A stretch of 64,000 bases of DNA from Mesorhizobium sp. C432A (GTDB lineage: Bacteria; Pseudomonadota; Alphaproteobacteria; Rhizobiales; Rhizobiaceae). Shown piece by piece: positions 27,310 to 37,361 of the stretch. The notes beneath the pieces were generated by a model. That model made no database searches. It was not told where the DNA came from and saw nothing but the letters and a program-made list of their open reading frames with translations. The position numbers and the translations under genes are program-made. Where the stretch lies: assembly GCF_030323145.1 (NCBI RefSeq), contig NZ_CP100470.1:3327001-3391000 (forward strand), written 5' to 3'. The stretch's first letter is position 1; each line of letters begins with the position of its first letter.

Positions 27310-27876
27310 ATGACTGATATAGCGAATGACGTGTCGGCCACGATAGGCAGACGAATCCACGCCGAAAGAGCCTTGCGGGACTGGTCGTTGGCCGACCTGG
27401 CGAACCGCTCCGGCGTCTCCAAAGCCATGCTCAGCACTATCGAGCGCGGCATGACCAGCCCGACGGCCGCGCTGCTGGTGCGCATCGCCGCTGCTTTCGG
27501 CATGACGCTGTCGACGCTGATTGCACGCGCCGAGCAGCAAGGTGGCGGCCTGCTGCGCGAGAGTGAGCAGCCGGTTTGGCGCGACCCCGGTACGGGCTAT
27601 GTCCGCCGGCATCTGTCGCCGGTTTCCGACACGCCGCTCGAATTGATCCGGGTGCAACTGCCGGCTGGCGCCAGTGTGAGTTTCCCGGCGGCGTCCTATG
27701 CCTTCATCAAGCAGCAGATGTGGCTGATCTCCGGGCGACTTGAGTTCACCGAGGGTGATATGGTGCATAGTCTCGAGCCCGGCGACTGCCTGGCGCTCGG
27801 CGCGCCGTCGGACTGCACGTTCCATGCCGTCGGACCGCAGCCGGCCGACTATCTGGTTGCGCTGGTCAGGGGCTGA
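27310..27876 (+). CDS. XRE-type HTH regulator with cupin domain
   Basis: The 188-residue protein has an N-terminal HTH_3 domain (RIHAERALRDWSLADLANRS then GVSKAMLSTIERGMTSPTAA) and a C-terminal small cupin barrel (about 110-185: LPAGASVSFPAAS...LEPGDCLALG). Proteins of this design sense a small ligand through the cupin. A candidate autoregulatory repeat ATTCG-N10-CGAAT (27292-27311) ends on the start codon. It is followed after 4 bp by a small gene and then a GNAT gene, probably one operon. Confidence 0.9.
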   Translation: MTDIANDVSATIGRRIHAERALRDWSLADLANRSGVSKAMLSTIERGMTSPTAALLVRIAAAFGMTLSTLIARAEQQGGGLLRESEQPVWRDPGTGYVRRHLSPVSDTPLELIRVQLPAGASVSFPAASYAFIKQQMWLISGRLEFTEGDMVHSLEPGDCLALGAPSDCTFHAVGPQPADYLVALVRG

Positions 27877-27880
27877 AATC

Positions 27881-28189
27881 GTGGCAAGACGTCCCAAGCG
27901 CTCCGACAATGGCGGACCGCCGCTCGATGATTACAAGGGTCCGCCATGGGGCAGGGGCGATCCCTACATCTTCCTGGCCTGGCAGGCAGCGCATGCCAAG
28001 GCGTGGAAGGCGCCAAGCCGTGACGTGATGCTGATGCGCATGGAAAAGGCCGAGCGGCTTGGCCTGACCTATGAGGAATACACGCTCGAAATCCTCGAAC
28101 GCGGGCTGCATCTGCAGCCGAAAGACACCGATCGCATCGCCGCGATCAAGGCGAGACGAAAGCGGCGCCGCGTCGCGCGTCTGGATTAG
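27881..28189 (+). CDS. Conserved hypothetical protein, small and basic
   Basis: Starting at GTG 27881, 4 bp after the cupin regulator, the 102-residue product reads VARRPKRSDNGGPPLDDYKG, PPWGRGDPYIFLAWQAAHAK, then helices rich in Lys/Arg (MLMRMEKAERLGLTYEEYTL). No domain is recognised. The GTG start is chosen for its spacing to the upstream gene. Its coding appearance and tight spacing to both neighbours support it as real. Confidence 0.7.
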   Translation: MARRPKRSDNGGPPLDDYKGPPWGRGDPYIFLAWQAAHAKAWKAPSRDVMLMRMEKAERLGLTYEEYTLEILERGLHLQPKDTDRIAAIKARRKRRRVARLD

Positions 28190-28198
28190 CAAGGGAAA

Positions 28199-28726
28199 GT
28201 GCAGGTGAGTCCCATCGAAATCAGGTCGCTGACTGCGGAAACACGCGACATGCTGGCCGACCTCCTGATCGAGACGGTCGCGGCCGGCGGCTCCGTCAGC
28301 TTCATGCATCCCTTATCCAGGCAAGCGGCGGAAACCTTCTGGAGCAACTCGTTGATGGCAGCAGAGAGAGGTGAAAGAGCGGTGCTGGGTGCTTGGTATG
28401 GCGACGCGTTGATCGGCACCGTCACTTTGCTGCTCGACTTTCCGGTCAATCAGCCGCACCGGGCCGAGATCGCCAAGCTCATGACCCGCGTCGAACACCG
28501 CGGCAAGGGCATAGCGAGCCGGCTGATGCGGGCGGCCGAAACGCTCGCCGTCGAGAAAGGCCGCACGCTTCTGGTGCTGGACACCGCAACCGAGGAGGGC
28601 GCTTCCAGCCTTTACGAAAAACTCGGCTTCACGCTCACTGGCGAAATACTGGACTTTGCCCTGAAACCGCATGGCGGGCTGACCGGCACGCTCATCTACT
28701 GGAAGCGCATCGGCGGCGCTGCCTAA
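28199..28726 (+). CDS. GNAT family N-acetyltransferase
   Basis: The 175-residue protein (start GTG 28199; the GTG at 28205 is better spaced from AGGGAAA and may be the true start) has the GNAT fold with acetyl-CoA motif LMTRVEHRGKGIASRLMRAA and late strand-helix LVLDTATEEGASSLYEKLGF. It is a broad acetyltransferase, substrate unknown. It ends convergently with the flavin monooxygenase, overlapping it by 4 bp. Confidence 0.88.
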   Translation: MQVSPIEIRSLTAETRDMLADLLIETVAAGGSVSFMHPLSRQAAETFWSNSLMAAERGERAVLGAWYGDALIGTVTLLLDFPVNQPHRAEIAKLMTRVEHRGKGIASRLMRAAETLAVEKGRTLLVLDTATEEGASSLYEKLGFTLTGEILDFALKPHGGLTGTLIYWKRIGGAA

Positions 28727-30525
28727 GCCTTGTGGTGAACCTCTTGCAGCGCGTAGACCGGCGTCGCGATGCCTTCCATGCGCGCCTTCAGCTGCAGCGC
28801 CAGGAACTGGGAGTAATGGCGCGACTGGTGCAAATTGCCGCCATGGAACCACAGCGCCTCCTGCTGCGTCGGCTTCCACATGTTGCGCAGCTCGCCTTCC
28901 CAGGGGCCTGGGTCCTTCGTGGTGTTGGAGCCGAGGCCCCAGCATTTGCCGACCTTGTCGGCGACCTCCCGTGAGATCAAATCGGCCGCCCAGCCATTCA
29001 TCGAACCGTAGCCGGTGGCGTAGACGATGAGATCGGCCGGCAGTTCCGATCCATCGCTGAGCAGGACCGAATGCTCCTTGATCTCCTTCACGTCGACACC
29101 GCTTTTCAGCTTGATCGACCCGTCGATGATCAGGTCGGAGGCGCCGACATCGATGTAATAGCCCGAGCCGCGTCGCAGATATTTCATGAAAAGGCCGGAG
29201 CCGTCGTCGCCCCAGTCGAGCATGAAGCCGGCCTTCTCCAGGCCTTTGTAGAAGTTGGCGTCGCGCTTCTTCATCTCGGCATAGGCCGGAATCTGGAATT
29301 CGTGCAGGATCTTGTAGGGCAGGGAGGCGAAGACGAGGTCGGCCTTGGCTGTGGTCATGCCGCTCGCAACCGCCTTTTCCGAATAGAGTGAGCCCAGGCC
29401 GATCTCCATCAGCGTGTCCGACTTGACGATGTGCGTGGTCGAGCGCTGCACCATGGTGACGTCGGCGCCGGCCTCCCAAAGGGCTGCTGCAATGTCGTGG
29501 GCGGAGTTGTTCGAGCCGATGACGACAGCTTGTCTGCCGACATAGGCATCGGGTCCCGGATGCTTCGAGGAGTGATGCTGGTCGCCCTTGAATGTGTCCA
29601 TGCCCTTGAAGTTCGGCATGTTGGCCTTGCCGGATTGCCCCGTGGCCAGCACCAATTGTTTCGGCTTCAGCGTGATGTCCTTGCCGTCGCGGCGCACCAC
29701 CACCGTCCATTCCTTCTTGCTGTCGTCATAGACAGCGCTCATGGCCTCGGTCGACGACCAGTAGTTCAGCTCCATTACCTTGGCGTACATTTCCAGCCAG
29801 TCGCCGATCTTGTCCTTGGGCGCGAAGACCGGCCAGTTCCTGGGAAAGTCGATATAGGGCAGATGGTCGTACCAGACCGGATCGTGCAGGCAGAGCGATT
29901 TGTAGCGCTTGCGCCAGCTGTCGCCGGCCCGTTCGTTCTTCTCGACGATGATGGTCGGCACGCCGAGCTGCCGCAGCCGCGCGCCGAGCGCGATGCCGCC
30001 CTGGCCGCCGCCAATGATGAGCGTATAGGGCTGCGTCTTGAAGCCGAGCTCGGCGGCCTCCTTCTCGCGCTCCTCCTTCCAGGTCGGGCGGTTCTTGCCA
30101 TGGCCGTGCTTGGCGCCGAGCGGGCGGTCGAAACCGGCCGGCTCCTCATGGCCCTTCAGCTCGACCATGGTGGTGAGCAACGTCCAGATCTTGCCGTCCT
30201 TCAGCCGGATGTGGCCGAAGCCGCGCGCCACAGACGTTTCGAAACTGATCCAGCCGTCGAGCAGGCCATCGTTTTCAGTGGCGTCCTCGCCCCTGGCGAT
30301 CGCCCAGTTCGATGGGTTGGTTTTGGCCAGCTGGCTCACCAGCATGTCGCGCACCTGGTCACGGCCTTCCATGGTCTTGATGTTCCAGGTGAAGCTGACG
30401 AGATCGCGCCAAAAACAATCCTCCTGAAAGCAGGCGACCGCCTTGTCGATGTCACCGGCGGCGAGTGCCGCGCCGAAGCGATCGAGCAGGTCGGAAAGCT
30501 TCTTGTTGGGGGCCTTGTCGAGCAT
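28723..30525 (-). CDS. Flavin-dependent monooxygenase with SnoaL-like N-terminal domain
   Basis: The 600-residue protein starts with an NTF2/SnoaL-like domain (residues 8-125: FGAALAAGDIDKAVACFQED), then an FAD-binding motif LIIGGGQGGIALGARLRQLG (about 172-191), an NADPH site AVVIGSNNSAHDIAAALWEA, and the ATG-like YATGYGSMNGW near the end, as in class B flavoprotein monooxygenases (FMO/YUCCA-like). It should oxygenate a small organic substrate using NADPH and O2; the substrate is not evident. It is 138 bp downstream of the LysR gene on the same strand. Confidence 0.88.
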   Translation of the reverse strand: MLDKAPNKKLSDLLDRFGAALAAGDIDKAVACFQEDCFWRDLVSFTWNIKTMEGRDQVRDMLVSQLAKTNPSNWAIARGEDATENDGLLDGWISFETSVARGFGHIRLKDGKIWTLLTTMVELKGHEEPAGFDRPLGAKHGHGKNRPTWKEEREKEAAELGFKTQPYTLIIGGGQGGIALGARLRQLGVPTIIVEKNERAGDSWRKRYKSLCLHDPVWYDHLPYIDFPRNWPVFAPKDKIGDWLEMYAKVMELNYWSSTEAMSAVYDDSKKEWTVVVRRDGKDITLKPKQLVLATGQSGKANMPNFKGMDTFKGDQHHSSKHPGPDAYVGRQAVVIGSNNSAHDIAAALWEAGADVTMVQRSTTHIVKSDTLMEIGLGSLYSEKAVASGMTTAKADLVFASLPYKILHEFQIPAYAEMKKRDANFYKGLEKAGFMLDWGDDGSGLFMKYLRRGSGYYIDVGASDLIIDGSIKLKSGVDVKEIKEHSVLLSDGSELPADLIVYATGYGSMNGWAADLISREVADKVGKCWGLGSNTTKDPGPWEGELRNMWKPTQQEALWFHGGNLHQSRHYSQFLALQLKARMEGIATPVYALQEVHHKA

Positions 30526-30663
30526 TGAATTTCCTCCGCGATTTTTCTTGGCCGCCTGTAGCGAGCGGAACCCTGCCGAAGCTTGACGTCCGGCCTGGCG
30601 CAGTATCGCGACAAATTATGCGCCGCGTCACGTCGTCCAATAGTTTGCCGCGTATTCAGGGGC

Positions 30664-31554
30664 TTATCGGGAAATCGGGACGCCGAAGACCGTTGCGAAC
30701 CAGCGGCGGACCGCTTCTTCGGCCGGGCTCAGATGCGCGCCCGAAGGTGCGGTCAGATAGTGGCCGGCACCGCTCGACAGCGTAAAGCCGGACAGGGTAA
30801 CGAGAGATCCTTCGCGCAGTGCCGCGTCGGCCAACGGTCGCGATCCCAGCACCATGCCGGCGCCGTGCTTCGCCGCCTCCAACGCGGTAACGAAACTGTC
30901 GAATTTGTGCGTGGGCCCGAGCGCCGGCTTCATCCGGGCGACGGCGAACCACTCGCCCCACATTTCCCGCGCGCCGACCACTGTAAGTCTCGGCAATCCT
31001 GTCCAATCCTTGGCCTTGGCGACATTTGGCGACGCCATCGGCGTTAAGGTTTCGCGGGTGAGGCGGTCGGCCTGCCGTCCGGCAAAGGAGCCGGAGCCAA
31101 TGCCGAATCGGATGTCGAGACCCACAAAGCGCTCGCCGTAATCGGCCGGTGTGTGGATGGTCTCGATCTGCAGCTGGACGAAGGGCAGGTCCTTGGCCAT
31201 TTGCGGCAGCTTCGGCGCGATCATCAGCACGGCAAACGAGATCGGCGAGCGTATCGTCACGCTCTGGACGGTCTTGGGTTCGAACAACTCGCGCGTGCTG
31301 TTGGCGATCACGGCAAAGGCCGATTGCAGATGCGGCAGGTAGGCGGCACCCTCCGGCGTCAATTCGACGCCGCGCGCCAGGCGGATGAACAGCGGCTGCT
31401 TCAACCGCTCTTCGAGAGAACGGATGTGCTGGCTGACCGCAGCCTGGGTCAGGCCAAGCTCGGCCGCGGCGGCGGTGAAATTCGACAGCCGCGCGGCGGC
31501 CTCGAAACTCCGCAGCCAGTCGAGCGGCGGCAAGGGCAGGGTTGTTTGAGGCAT
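30664..31554 (-). CDS. LysR family regulator (GcvA-like)
   Basis: The 296-residue protein begins LPLPPLDWLRSFEAAARLSN followed by FTAAAAELGLTQAAVSQHIR, the GcvA-type LysR HTH, and has a normal substrate-binding domain. It is divergent from the tmpA-tmpB-like pair, which starts 122 bp away, and is its likely activator. An inverted repeat GGCC-TTT-GGCC (31566-31576) and ATAA-N6-TTAT (31585-31598) lie in the shared intergenic region, either of which could be part of the binding site. Confidence 0.92.
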   Translation of the reverse strand: MPQTTLPLPPLDWLRSFEAAARLSNFTAAAAELGLTQAAVSQHIRSLEERLKQPLFIRLARGVELTPEGAAYLPHLQSAFAVIANSTRELFEPKTVQSVTIRSPISFAVLMIAPKLPQMAKDLPFVQLQIETIHTPADYGERFVGLDIRFGIGSGSFAGRQADRLTRETLTPMASPNVAKAKDWTGLPRLTVVGAREMWGEWFAVARMKPALGPTHKFDSFVTALEAAKHGAGMVLGSRPLADAALREGSLVTLSGFTLSSGAGHYLTAPSGAHLSPAEEAVRRWFATVFGVPISR

Positions 31555-31588
31555 AAACCGTTTATGGCCTTTGGCCGCAAAATGATAA

Positions 31589-33408
<1,820 letters not shown>

Positions 33409-33601
33409 TCGCAATCCGGGGAAGGAACGGCATATGCACCGTTTCGACGGCAAACATGCGCTAACCGTATGCCGCCGCAGACTTGCCGCGAGCGTCTGCG
33501 TGCGCAGGCGCTCGCGCCTCGCTGCCGATCCCTACCGGTGACGAGCCTTGTCACCGCGGATTTTATTGCGACATCCGTCGGCGCGGCCCAAGATCAGTAG
33601 G

Positions 33602-33640
33602 TCAGACTTCGGTGTATATTTGACTCAGACGAAGGTCTGA
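33602..33640 (+). promoter_or_regulatory. Imperfect hairpin TCAGACTTCG / CGAAGGTCTGA
   Basis: Arms of 10 and 11 bases pair with a single bulged base around an 18-base AT-rich loop, about 105 bp before the next gene. It has no T run, so it is not an ordinary terminator; it could be an mRNA leader structure or a protein-binding site. Confidence 0.4.
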
Positions 33641-33723
33641 GAATCGAGCTGCAAGCACGAAAGGAGAGTTTCCTCAGCGTTTGTGAGCCGCAATTTTGGG
33701 CTGTTCATTCTTGAATACCGTGA

Positions 33724-33737
33724 CACATCATGATGTG
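33724..33737. promoter_or_regulatory. Perfect 14-bp palindrome before the Gly/Asn-rich protein gene
   Basis: CACATCATGATGTG is a perfect uninterrupted palindrome ending 8 bp before the ATG at 33746. Its position would cover the ribosome-binding region, so it may be an operator or an element occluding translation. Confidence 0.4.
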
Positions 33738-33745
33738 ATGGTGGC

Positions 33746-34231
33746 ATGAATGGAGAAAGGCAGCCCCTGTTTTCATCCGTGCGTCGCCGGGCGTACTTTA
33801 GCTTGCGCGTATTCGCGGCGGTTGCGGTGACGATGCCGGTGCTTGGTCTGCGGTTGAGCCATGTCGACGGTTACAAGATCGAATTCGCCGCTGCCAGCGC
33901 CAAGAGCGGAAACAATGGCAATGGTAACGGTGGTGGCAACGGTAGTGGTAACGGTAATGGCTCAGGCGGCAACGCCGGCAATGGCAACGCCAACGGAAAG
34001 GGAAAAAATGGTGCCGGCGACAACGCCGCCGGTAGCCAAGCTCCCAGTAGCCAAGTCAATGCCGCTGGCGACACGGTGACGGTACAGGGCGCCAAAATCC
34101 AGGTCGTGCATCGCGATGGATTCAGCGAAAGCATCGAGGCCGGCCGCTTCACTATGAAGGATCCGCTTGGAAGGACAATTGTCGAACGCGCCGTAAGGGC
34201 CTCCGACATTGCTCGTCTGAAAGGGCTGTAA
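33746..34231 (+). CDS. Hypothetical exported protein with Gly/Asn-rich segment
   Basis: The 161-residue protein has a basic start and a hydrophobic segment (YFSLRVFAAVAVTMPVLGL) that could be a signal anchor, then a long Gly/Asn/Ser-rich stretch (about residues 52-90, NNGNGNGGGNGSGNGNG...), then a small folded-looking domain VTVQGAKIQVVHRDGFSESI ending in RASDIARLKGL. The C-terminal part recalls short domains in rhizobial secreted proteins but I do not recognise a family. It lies just before the convergent two-component genes. Confidence 0.65.
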   Translation: MNGERQPLFSSVRRRAYFSLRVFAAVAVTMPVLGLRLSHVDGYKIEFAAASAKSGNNGNGNGGGNGSGNGNGSGGNAGNGNANGKGKNGAGDNAAGSQAPSSQVNAAGDTVTVQGAKIQVVHRDGFSESIEAGRFTMKDPLGRTIVERAVRASDIARLKGL

Positions 34232-34280
34232 CTGTTGGTTCGCCAACCAGCATCCGACCTTCAGACAAGCCCCGATCTCC

Positions 34281-34928
34281 CTATACAAGACCCGTTTTGG
34301 GCGCGTGCATAAGAATGGCTGCTTCGGTGCGGTTTCGCACCTTTAGCTTTTGAAATATCCGAGTCATGTGGTGTTTTACCGTTTTCTCCTGCAGGTTGAG
34401 ACGTTTGGCGACTTCTTTATTGCTCAGTCCTTCGCCTACCAAGGAGATTATCCCAAGCTCGCGTCCCGAGAGATTGGCAACGAGATCGGTTGTGCGCTTT
34501 TCCGGCCGGATCAGTTCATTCAAAAGCTGCGCTGACAGGGTCGGCGAAACATATTTTTTTCCTGCGGCTATATAAGTCAGCACCTCGGCCAGCGATGCCG
34601 CCCCAATCCCTTTCAGCACATATCCGCGTACGCCCAGCCTGAGCGCCGTTGCCAAATCGGCGTTCGCCTCCGAGACGGTGAGCATGACGATCTTGCAGTC
34701 AGGCTGAGTTGCAAGAATATTTTCCGCTGCCGCCAGACCCCCTCCCGGCAAACTGATGTCTAGCAGCAATATGTCGGGATTTGCCAAGGCCGCAAGCTGT
34801 TCGGCATCCGTCGCGGTTTCGCCCGCACCAACGACTTCGAAGCCGCCGATTTCGGCGAGGCTGCGAGCCACACCCTCGCGAAACAGCGGATGATCATCAA
34901 CAATGGCAATCCTTATGGGAGCGGTCAT
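34281..34928 (-). CDS. NarL/FixJ-type response regulator
   Basis: The 215-residue protein has a receiver domain (IAIVDDHPLFREGVARSLAE, phospho-acceptor Asp57 in ILLLDISLPGG, conserved Lys in YVLKGIG) and a LuxR-type HTH (LSGRELGIISLVGEGLSNKE, then VAKRLNLQEKTVKHHMTRIF). It overlaps the upstream histidine kinase gene by 4 bp, forming a two-component operon. No target promoter is evident, but the DUF1236 stress gene lies immediately upstream of the operon on the same strand. Confidence 0.95.
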   Translation of the reverse strand: MTAPIRIAIVDDHPLFREGVARSLAEIGGFEVVGAGETATDAEQLAALANPDILLLDISLPGGGLAAAENILATQPDCKIVMLTVSEANADLATALRLGVRGYVLKGIGAASLAEVLTYIAAGKKYVSPTLSAQLLNELIRPEKRTTDLVANLSGRELGIISLVGEGLSNKEVAKRLNLQEKTVKHHMTRIFQKLKVRNRTEAAILMHAPKTGLV

Positions 34929-36316
34929 TTCTGGTCCTCGATGTTGAGCGTTATGGTCAGCCGGGTCCCCCTGGGGCTCGAAAAGGTCTCGAAGTGACCT
35001 CCGATACTTTCGATACGTTCCCTCATACCGGCGAGTCCAAGTCCTTCACACGATCCCGACTGGAATCCAGGGCCGTGATCAAGCACTTGAATGAGGAGCT
35101 TGCCCTGCGTCACTCTCGCCTTGACAGCCTGCCCCTTGCCCAGACCGTGTCGCCAGGCATTGTTCAGCCCCTCCTGCGCGAAGCGAAAGATGCTTATTTT
35201 CTCGGACGTCCCCAGGTCGGGCAGGCGAGATGGCAGTGAAAGCGATACGGAGGAGGCCGTCCGGCGTTCATGTTCGGCAACCGCAAGCCGCAATATCTCC
35301 GCGACTGTCGAAGCTTCGATCTGTGGCAGCACGAGGCCGGTGCAGATGGCGCGGATCTCCCGCATCGCCTCGTCCAACGTATGATGGATATCGGCGATCT
35401 CGGTCTTCCGGTGGCTTGGGGATGCGGCGGGATCGAGCAGCAGAGGGCTGTCCATGCGCAGCGCAGCCAGTGCGACCAGCTGAGCTGGACCGTCATGCAA
35501 ATCAGACCCGATGCGACGCAAGTAACGCTCGTTGATTGCCGTTGCGCGGCGCGACGCCTGCTGGACGCGCTCCCGCAAAGCGGAATTCTGCTCCAAAAGC
35601 AACTGAAGTTCGGCCACTTGTGTCTCAAGCGCTGAACGCTGCGTTTCGATAGTGCTGCTGCCGCGAAGCACGATTCCCGAGAGCATCGCCAAGGCGACCG
35701 CGGTCGCGCCAGCCACGAGCAGCCAGCTCGACCATAGTGCCGAGTTTAAAGTGCCCTGAAGATCGTCGGCTATCTCGTAGAACTCGGAAACGGCCACAAC
35801 ATCGCCCGACCACGGCTCTCGAACCGGATTGTAGATCTCGAGCAGCGAGGCGGTGGGGCTCTTCCGTTCCTTCCTTTCATTTTCGTCCAGATCATTGAAT
35901 TGCGCCACCACGTTTCCACCGAACGCATGCAGCAAGTTCGCATTTGGCTCGAAGGTCTGGCCGATAAGAGCCGCGTCTTTGGCGTACAGCACCTTGCCAT
36001 CACGCCGCCAAAGCACGAACGACGCCAGTTTTTTGCCGAGAGCACCCTGGTCCAGGGTTTCATCGAGCGCCCGTTTAACGGTGTCGCTGAGCTGCTGGCT
36101 TTTGCGCATATCCGGCAGGATTGGCGCGATGACACTGTCGACGTAAAGCGCGGTCGTGCTTGCAGAGTTGCGGATCACTCCATCTCGTATTTGCGAGGTG
36201 ACCCATAGGCCGACGACCAGCATCAGCGACAGCAGCCCAATGCTTCCGACTATGATGAACTGCCAAGCCAACGATAGCCTGTTCCAGTTTTGATAGAGAC
36301 TATCAATGTAGCGCAC
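34925..36316 (-). CDS. NarX/DegS-type sensor histidine kinase
   Basis: The 463-residue kinase has a membrane segment (about 18-40), a periplasmic sensor region of ~145 residues, a second segment (about 195-218), a coiled coil, and a HisKA_3 dimerisation domain with His274 (RRIGSDLHDGPAQLVALAAL). The ATPase has EGLNNAWRHG (N box) and GLGLAGMRERIESIGG (G box). The periplasmic part carries a dCache-like FVLWRRDGKVLYAKDAALIG. The signal is unknown. It is co-transcribed with the response regulator. Confidence 0.93.
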   Translation of the reverse strand: MRYIDSLYQNWNRLSLAWQFIIVGSIGLLSLMLVVGLWVTSQIRDGVIRNSASTTALYVDSVIAPILPDMRKSQQLSDTVKRALDETLDQGALGKKLASFVLWRRDGKVLYAKDAALIGQTFEPNANLLHAFGGNVVAQFNDLDENERKERKSPTASLLEIYNPVREPWSGDVVAVSEFYEIADDLQGTLNSALWSSWLLVAGATAVALAMLSGIVLRGSSTIETQRSALETQVAELQLLLEQNSALRERVQQASRRATAINERYLRRIGSDLHDGPAQLVALAALRMDSPLLLDPAASPSHRKTEIADIHHTLDEAMREIRAICTGLVLPQIEASTVAEILRLAVAEHERRTASSVSLSLPSRLPDLGTSEKISIFRFAQEGLNNAWRHGLGKGQAVKARVTQGKLLIQVLDHGPGFQSGSCEGLGLAGMRERIESIGGHFETFSSPRGTRLTITLNIEDQK

Positions 36317-36479
36317 GTCTCAACCGACCCCGCGACTTTGGCCGCGCCAAAATGCCTAAGCCATCCTACATCTAGAACGGTCGATGGTGCGAGCAAGCGC
36401 TAGGTTGAATTGCCGGGGAAACCGCAATTTCAGGGCATGATCCCACCGCCACCCGCGGGGAACGGCGGTGGGATCAGCG

Positions 36480-36782
36480 TTACTGTATGATCTTGACGAT
36501 CTTCCGCGTGCCGGGGTCGACCAGCACGGTTCGCCCGTCGACCACAACGTAGCGATACTTGACGCTCGGCACTTCATGCAGTTCCACCGTGTCGGGAATG
36601 GCGGTCCCCACGTTCAATTCGACACCTGGAATCTTCACCGACGCAAGGGGCTGCTTTTTCACGTATTCGCGCACAACCGTTTCCTGCTCCGGCGCGATGA
36701 TGACGTCTTGAGCGGCAACTACGCCCGCGCTCGCGAGCAGCAAGAATCCGGCAATTGCGGTCGACTGGTACATGGTCGTCAT
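36480..36782 (-). CDS. DUF1236 family exported protein behind an EcfG-type promoter
   Basis: The ATG at 36782 follows AAGGAGAG and is preferred to the in-frame ATG at 36800, which would contain that site. The 100-residue product has a signal peptide ending VVAA-QD and one DUF1236 domain (VELNVGTAIPDTVELHEVPS, then YRYVVVDGRTVLVDPGTRKI). The domain occurs in rhizobial periplasmic proteins and has no known activity. A perfect general-stress promoter (36897-36873) precedes it, giving a leader of about 85 bases. A second DUF1236 protein is encoded divergently at 37362. Confidence 0.88.
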   Translation of the reverse strand: MTTMYQSTAIAGFLLLASAGVVAAQDVIIAPEQETVVREYVKKQPLASVKIPGVELNVGTAIPDTVELHEVPSVKYRYVVVDGRTVLVDPGTRKIVKIIQ

Positions 36783-36872
36783 GATTCTCTCCTTCATCAA
36801 CGCTCATGCATCTTGCGCGAGCTCGATTCCGATACGGTGGTTGTTGGTGAGGTTGATGCACACCGCAAGCCG

Positions 36873-36897
36873 AACGGGCTTTTCGCGGCTGCGTTCC
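36873..36897 (-). promoter_or_regulatory. EcfG-type promoter of the DUF1236 gene
   Basis: Minus strand GGAAC (36897-36893), 16 bases, CGTT (36876-36873): an exact match to the alphaproteobacterial general stress response consensus GGAAC-N16/17-CGTT. Confidence 0.82.
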
Positions 36898-36998
36898 CGC
36901 GTGGGGCTTCGGTCCGGGTGTCATCGGGCCAATGGACTATAGGGAGAGGGACCAAAGTCTGGTGCCAGGCTGTAGAGGTCCTAGAGCCTCCTCAGGGC

Positions 36999-37023
36999 GG
37001 AACACAGGGTTCTCGGCATCGTT
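36999..37023 (+). promoter_or_regulatory. EcfG-type promoter of the 31-residue membrane protein gene
   Basis: GGAAC (36999-37003), 16 bases, CGTT (37020-37023): exact consensus, 26 bp before the ATG at 37050. Transcription would begin near 37030, leaving a leader of about 20 bases holding the ribosome-binding site. Confidence 0.82.
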
Positions 37024-37049
37024 GAGATCAGCACTTGTGGGAGGCGTTA

Positions 37050-37145
37050 ATGGACAACAGCGTCCATCAGGCACGATGGTTGCTCTTGCCTGTTTTCGGG
37101 GTAGCCATCCTGGTCATGACGACGGGAGTACTTCTAAGCTTGTGA
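37050..37145 (+). CDS. 31-residue single-helix membrane protein
   Basis: The ATG at 37050 is preceded by GTGGGAGG at ideal spacing. The product begins MDNSVHQARWLLLPVFGVAI and ends LVMTTGVLLSL: a short polar start, then one membrane helix of about 21 residues running almost to the C-terminus. A perfect EcfG-type promoter lies just upstream. Such stress-induced mini-proteins typically bind a larger membrane protein; here the partner is unknown. It is too short for routine gene finders. Confidence comes from promoter, ribosome-binding site and helix falling in line. Confidence 0.72.
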   Translation: MDNSVHQARWLLLPVFGVAILVMTTGVLLSL

Positions 37146-37298
37146 GGCTGGTGTCATCGCTATGGGATCACAAGCTCAGAAAAAAGCAAAAATCTTGCGT
37201 TGCATTAATTTTTTTATGCAATTTGTAGCTGATTGTTGGCAAAACTACTGCCTACATTTATTGGTCTTCTTAGAAGCCCGATTTTATTCGCAAAATGC

Positions 37299-37323
37299 GG
37301 AACAAAGTATTTTTGACAGAGTT
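37299..37323 (+). promoter_or_regulatory. Near-consensus EcfG-type promoter of the repeat-rich DUF1236 gene
   Basis: GGAAC (37299-37303), 16 bases, AGTT (37320-37323): one mismatch from consensus in the -10 element. It lies 38 bp before the ATG at 37362. Confidence 0.65.
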
Positions 37324-37361
37324 GGCTAGGCTGAGGGACCGACTCTTTAAGGAGAAAGCAG

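Larger units (their letters stand above)
33409..33745. other. Intergenic region with one hairpin and one palindrome, no gene
   Basis: No reading frame with coding character is seen in these 337 bp. The two structures noted separately (33602-33640 and 33724-33737) are the only clear features. A GGAAC at 33426 has no CGTT at the EcfG distance. Confidence 0.6.

Noticed and set aside
33426-33445. GGAAC followed by CGTT after tmpB
   Set aside because: Spacer only 11 bases, too short for a promoter.
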